Shown here: in pieces, positions 4,819 to 7,886 of the stretch
How the letters are laid out: the number at the start of each line of letters is the position of its first letter
Position numbering within the stretch: the stretch's first letter is position 1
From: Candidatus Woesearchaeota archaeon
GTDB lineage: Archaea > Nanobdellota > Nanobdellia > Woesearchaeales > UBA525
NCBI GenBank assembly: GCA_027371725.1
Contig: DAHXMN010000029.1
Span: 1 to 7,886, forward strand
DNA: 7,886 nucleotides
Direction: 5' to 3'
Position numbers and translations under genes: made by a program
The notes under the pieces: model-generated
What the model was told of the DNA's origin: nothing
Databases searched by the model: none
The model's input: only the letters and a program-made list of their open reading frames with translations

Positions 4819-7800
4819 ATGGTAGTTGGGGGTCGGTTCCGCATGGATAGTCCTCTGGATAGTCCTCTCGTCCGCACGCTCCTCGCGCTCCTTCTGATCA
4901 CGCCGTTCTTCCTTGTCGCGGCGGCGCACCCGGCGCACGCGGTCTGCGCGTGGGAGACCTGCAGCACCTCCTATCCCGGCTACCTGTTCGGCACCTGCGC
5001 CTCATCCGGGTGCTACGCGAACGGGTTCGGCTGCAGCGAGGGGATCTGCTGCCCCGACGCAGGAGTCCCCGCAACCCACGTCTATCAGTGCACATGCAGC
5101 CCCCCGAACGTCGTCTGCGGCAGCACCTGCCAGGTCCCGACCCCGATCGGCGGCAGCTGCGACGACGGCAACGCCTGCACCTACGATGACCATTACACCG
5201 ACCAATGCGGCACATGCGTCGGCACGGGAGAGAAGATATGCGCAGCCCCCCCTCCGAGCGGGAACAACTGCTATTACAATCCCGGCTGCAGCCCGGCAAC
5301 AGGCTGCTTCTACTCGACAGACGCCAACAAGGAATGCGCGCAATCAGTCTGCACGGCAACGGGATGGGACAACACCAAGTGCGGCGGCAGCTGCTCAGGC
5401 ACGGTCTCGGACTGCGGGACATACCCTGATTGCGCCGCATGCAGCGTCCCGCCCGCGAGCGGGAACAATTGCTACTACGGCGCGTATTGCTCCGCCAGCA
5501 ATGCGTGCGGATACTCGACGGACACGAACAAGGAATGCGCACAATCGACCTGCACCGCGACCGGCTGGGACAACAGCGCATGCGCCGGCGGCTGCACCTC
5601 CAACAACGACTGCAGCCTCCCGGCACCCAACCCGAACGGGAACAGCTGCTACTACAACGCATACTGCGCCAGCGGAACCTGCCACCACGACACCGACACG
5701 AACAAGGAATGCGCACAATCGACCTGTACCGCGACCGGCTGGGACAACAGCGCATGCGCCGGCGGGTTCTGCACCGACACCGACGGCGGCAAGAACATCT
5801 TCGTCCGCGGCACCATGAGCGACGTGAGCGGCAACTACACCGACTACTGCATCAGCACGGGGACGGTCGAGGAGTACTACTGCGTCGGCACCCAGGGCGA
5901 GGGGAGCGCGATCGCCTGCCCGAGCGGCTACACCTGCTCGGACGGCGCATGCGTCCAGGGCCAGCCCGTGTGCATCGACAACGACGGCGACGGCTATAAC
6001 GTCTCGAATCCATGGTACCCCGAACCGCACCACCCGCTCTGCTGCATCAAGCTCTGCAAGCTCAATCCGCCCAATCCTCCGGACTGTCAGGAGTGGTGCA
6101 AGCCGAACACAGACCCGAGCGACCCGTTCTGCCTCGATTACGAGCGGAACAGCAGCACGCACGTCGACTGCGGTCCCGTCGACTGCAACGACGACAACGC
6201 CAGCATCCACCCCGGCGCGCAGGAGAACTGCACCAACGGGGTGGACGACAACTGCAACGGTCTGGTCGACGGGCAGGATCCGGAATGCCGAGGCAATGTC
6301 TGCAATGACACTGATGGCGGGCTCAACTATCCTGTCTGGGGCGTGACGACCTCCTGTCCGCTCACGAACGGCACCTGTACCAGCCATGAGGATGCATGCG
6401 TCAACGGCACGGTCCTGACGGAAGGCTATTGCACCGTCAACAGCACGGTCGGCCTGGTGAACTACACCTGTCCGTACGGCTGCGCCGGCGGCGTGTGCCT
6501 GCCGCAATCGCAGGAGAACTGCGGCGATGGCGTGATTGAGCCGGGCGAGGAGTGCGACGGCTCTGATTGGGGGAACATCACCGGCTGTACCGCCTTCGAT
6601 AATTACACCGGCGGTAATCTCAGCTGCGACCCGGTCACGTGCCAGTTCAATGTCAGCCAATGCACTGGCGGCACGCCGAACGGGACGTGCGGCGACGGCA
6701 TCATCAACCAGGGTGAGCAGTGCGACGGCAGCAATTGGGGGAACATCACCGGCTGCTCGGCATTCGACAGCTTCAAGAGCGGCAGCCTCACCTGCAACCC
6801 CTCCACCTGCCTGTTCAACACCTCGAACTGCAGCACCCAACCGCCCGTCTGCATCGACAACGACGGCGACGGCTATAACCAGAGCGCCCCGGGCTGCGGC
6901 CCCGCGGACTGCAACGACGACAACGCCAGCATCCACCCCGGCGCGCAGGAGAACTGCACCAACGGCGTCGACGACAACTGCAACGGCCTCATCGACGGGC
7001 AGGACCCCGAATGCCAGCCGGCGCCGTTCTGCACGGACAGCGACGGCGGCCAGAACATCTTCGTCCAGGGCACCACGACCGACGCGAACGGCAGCCACAC
7101 CGACTATTGCACGAACGCGACGAGCGTGGACGAGTACTATTGCATCGGCAACAGCAGCGCGAACGTCACGCTGGCCTGCCCGGCCGGCTATTCCTGCACG
7201 AACGGCGCGTGCGTCGCGCCCCAATGCGTCAACGACAGCGACTGTACCCCGATCGATTGCCCGAGCATCAACGGCACGGTCAACGGTACCTGCCAGGGCG
7301 GCGAGTGCGTCTACCAGGAGCCGCCGTTCGGCTGCATCACGAACTGCAGCGACGGAGTCGACAACGACGGCGACGGGCTGATCGACATGGCGGACCCGTG
7401 CTGCCACAGTCCCTCGGGCGCGAGCGAGACCTGCCAATGCGTCAACGACAGCGACTGCGTCTCGACCTGCCCGGACGGCTGGCCGCTCCCCGGCGTCTGC
7501 AACGGCCAGGGGAACTGCGACTACACGAACACGAGCGCGTGCAACATCTGCCACCCCTACTATTACTATTACGATTACAATAACGATGGCCTCCTGAACT
7601 CGGGCGACGTCTCCATCCTCATCACGGTCGTCCTCGGCAGCCCATGCCCCGTCGGCAGGACCTGCGATGTCAACGGCGACGGCAACGTGACGAGCGCCGA
7701 CGTCTTGAGGCTGAGGGCGATCATCAACAAGACGTATGACGCCGGCGAGATCTGCGACGACCTGATCGACAACAACTGCAACGGCCTCATCGACGGGCAG

Positions 7801-7886
7801 GACCCTGCGTGCCAGGGCAGGAGCTGCAACGACACCGACGGCGGGATTAACTACCTGGTCTGGGGCGAGACCATGTCGTGCCCGCT
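4819..7886 (+). CDS. Large secreted Cys-rich modular protein with metal-binding repeats and a dockerin (3' truncated)
   Basis: A single frame runs 1,022 codons without a stop to the window edge, so the C-terminus is missing. Residues 17-36 are hydrophobic (LVRTLLALLLITPFFLVAAA) and AHA at 39-41 is a good signal peptidase site, so the protein is exported. In order it has a Cys-rich head (43-146), three CYY...GWDN repeats (147-316), CxDxDGG modules (318-379, 495-560, 738-799, 1003 onward), MopE-type CNDDNASIHPGAQE..DDNCNG motifs (385-490, 678-732, remnant 979-998), two CGDG..GEECDG repeats (568-615, 624-671), CVNDSDC segments (803-880), an NCSDGVDNDGDG acidic loop (842-853) and a dockerin (917-974). 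By hand count there are about 114 Cys, implying dense disulfides outside the cell, and 34 N-x-S/T sequons, all after residue 334. The likely role is adhesion or surface scaffolding; catalytic activity is not evident. Confidence 0.9.
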   Translation, partial: MVVGGRFRMDSPLDSPLVRTLLALLLITPFFLVAAAHPAHAVCAWETCSTSYPGYLFGTCASSGCYANGFGCSEGICCPDAGVPATHVYQCTCSPPNVVCGSTCQVPTPIGGSCDDGNACTYDDHYTDQCGTCVGTGEKICAAPPPSGNNCYYNPGCSPATGCFYSTDANKECAQSVCTATGWDNTKCGGSCSGTVSDCGTYPDCAACSVPPASGNNCYYGAYCSASNACGYSTDTNKECAQSTCTATGWDNSACAGGCTSNNDCSLPAPNPNGNSCYYNAYCASGTCHHDTDTNKECAQSTCTATGWDNSACAGGFCTDTDGGKNIFVRGTMSDVSGNYTDYCISTGTVEEYYCVGTQGEGSAIACPSGYTCSDGACVQGQPVCIDNDGDGYNVSNPWYPEPHHPLCCIKLCKLNPPNPPDCQEWCKPNTDPSDPFCLDYERNSSTHVDCGPVDCNDDNASIHPGAQENCTNGVDDNCNGLVDGQDPECRGNVCNDTDGGLNYPVWGVTTSCPLTNGTCTSHEDACVNGTVLTEGYCTVNSTVGLVNYTCPYGCAGGVCLPQSQENCGDGVIEPGEECDGSDWGNITGCTAFDNYTGGNLSCDPVTCQFNVSQCTGGTPNGTCGDGIINQGEQCDGSNWGNITGCSAFDSFKSGSLTCNPSTCLFNTSNCSTQPPVCIDNDGDGYNQSAPGCGPADCNDDNASIHPGAQENCTNGVDDNCNGLIDGQDPECQPAPFCTDSDGGQNIFVQGTTTDANGSHTDYCTNATSVDEYYCIGNSSANVTLACPAGYSCTNGACVAPQCVNDSDCTPIDCPSINGTVNGTCQGGECVYQEPPFGCITNCSDGVDNDGDGLIDMADPCCHSPSGASETCQCVNDSDCVSTCPDGWPLPGVCNGQGNCDYTNTSACNICHPYYYYYDYNNDGLLNSGDVSILITVVLGSPCPVGRTCDVNGDGNVTSADVLRLRAIINKTYDAGEICDDLIDNNCNGLIDGQDPACQGRSCNDTDGGINYLVWGETMSCP
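5257..5766 (+). repeat. Three tandem Cys-rich CYY...CAQS.CTATGWDN repeats
   Basis: Residues 147-194, 214-259 and 273-316 share NC-YY, a Tyr- and Cys-containing middle, NKECAQS-x-CTATGWDN and a final Cys or CAGG. At DNA level 5521-5591 and 5695-5765 are identical at 70 of 71 positions, 174 nt (58 codons) apart, so the second and third copies arose by recent duplication or are kept alike by gene conversion. The first copy is more diverged. The units contain no N-glycosylation sequons. Confidence 0.85.
5770..5955 (+). repeat. CxDxDGG module, copy 1
   Basis: Residues 318-379 start CTDTDGGKNIFV, continue through TDYC and EEYYC, and end ACPSGYTC..GAC. Copies 2 (6301-6498), 3 (7030-7215) and 4 (7825 to the window edge) share the C-x-D-T/S-D-G-G-x-N opening; 2 and 3 also share the Cys spacing and closing CP..GC/GAC. 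The acidic opening suggests metal binding. I recall such modules in surface proteins of DPANN-type archaea, which is memory, not a search. Confidence 0.7.
5971..6288 (+). repeat. MopE-type putative metal-binding motif, copy 1, with a Cys-rich insert
   Basis: Residues 385-490 open CIDNDGDGYN and close DCNDDNASIHPGAQENC..DDNCNGLVDGQDPEC, the pattern of the putative metal-binding repeat found in MopE-like extracellular proteins. About 50 residues rich in Pro and Cys are inserted between the two halves. Copy 2 (6850-7014) lacks the insert, and a remnant with only the last half lies at 7753-7812. Confidence 0.75.
6520..6831 (+). repeat. Two tandem CGDG..GE.CDG Cys-rich repeats
   Basis: Residues 568-615 and 624-671 have the same layout: CGDG, PGEECDG or QGEQCDG, WGNITGC, AFD, then three spaced Cys, with a 56-residue period. 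This matches the Cys-rich repeat style common in myxobacterial and archaeal extracellular proteins. Both copies keep an N-I-T sequon in the same place. Confidence 0.75.
7573..7740 (+). other. Dockerin domain within the surface protein
   Basis: Residues 919-930 (DYNNDGLLNSGD) and 950-961 (DVNGDGNVTSAD) are two calcium-binding F-hand loops with Asp/Asn at positions 1, 3, 5 and Asp at 12, each followed by a hydrophobic helix (VSILITVVLG and VLRLRAIIN). This is the dockerin type I layout, which binds cohesin domains. Two extra Cys (943 and 949) in the linker could form a local disulfide. The domain is internal, followed by another MopE remnant and CxDxDGG module, rather than terminal as is usual. 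Confidence 0.85.

Noticed and set aside
5521..5765. CRISPR-like direct repeats
   Set aside because: The repeats are in-frame coding units of a Cys-rich protein with long, also related, spacers; no array structure or cas genes.
4913..5818. 301-aa plus-strand frame of Ser/Thr/Arg/Ala-rich composition
   Set aside because: It is the shifted reading of the real frame, which carries a signal peptide, regular Cys spacing and recognisable modules.
5395..7554. 719-aa open frame on the minus strand opposite the surface protein gene
   Set aside because: It is dominated by Ala, Val and Arg with no recognisable domain, has no promoter, and is the expected by-product of the sense gene's strong preference for C and G in third positions.

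Overview
This window most likely comes from a high-GC archaeon. Three things point that way. One gene encodes the diphthamide-pathway enzyme Dph6, and diphthamide is made only by archaea and eukaryotes. Gene packing is tight and no introns are seen. Almost every start codon has an archaeal box A (TATA) element at a consistent distance: five genes have the box centred about 25-27 nt before the ATG, which is the geometry of leaderless mRNAs. The cold-shock gene and one other gene instead have a leader with a Shine-Dalgarno site. The exact lineage cannot be fixed. The Cys-rich surface protein with CxDxDGG modules resembles, from memory, proteins in DPANN-type metagenomic archaea (inference).

Layout: the 3' end of an unidentified + strand coiled-coil gene (3-134) meets a PfkB-family kinase (131-1048, -) at a shared CTAG that gives both stop codons. 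Next comes a 340-nt gap (1049-1388) holding a large inverted-repeat structure (1091-1310), read here as a candidate structured RNA. It is followed by msrB, methionine-(R)-sulfoxide reductase (1389-1781, -). A second gap (1782-2212) is full of GC-rich hairpins and is a second candidate structured RNA. Then come a small cold-shock protein (2213-2404, -), an unrecognised 260-aa protein (2490-3272, -), a divergent unrecognised 167-aa protein (3488-3991, +) and dph6 (4002-4685, -).

From 4819 to the right edge runs one uninterrupted + strand frame of 1,022 codons with no stop inside the window. It encodes a secreted, extremely Cys-rich modular protein. In order it has a signal peptide, a Cys-rich head, three tandem CYY...GWDN repeats, then a mosaic of CxDxDGG modules, MopE-type metal-binding motifs, CGDG/ECDG repeats and a dockerin domain. 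By hand count there are about 114 cysteines. There are no N-glycosylation sequons in residues 1-334 and 34 in residues 335-1022.

The housekeeping genes (kinase, MsrB, Csp, Dph6) look like independent single-gene transcription units, since each has its own promoter; no pathway or operon links them. The most unusual contents are the two candidate structured RNAs and the large extracellular protein, which looks like an adhesion or scaffold-type protein with predicted calcium binding.
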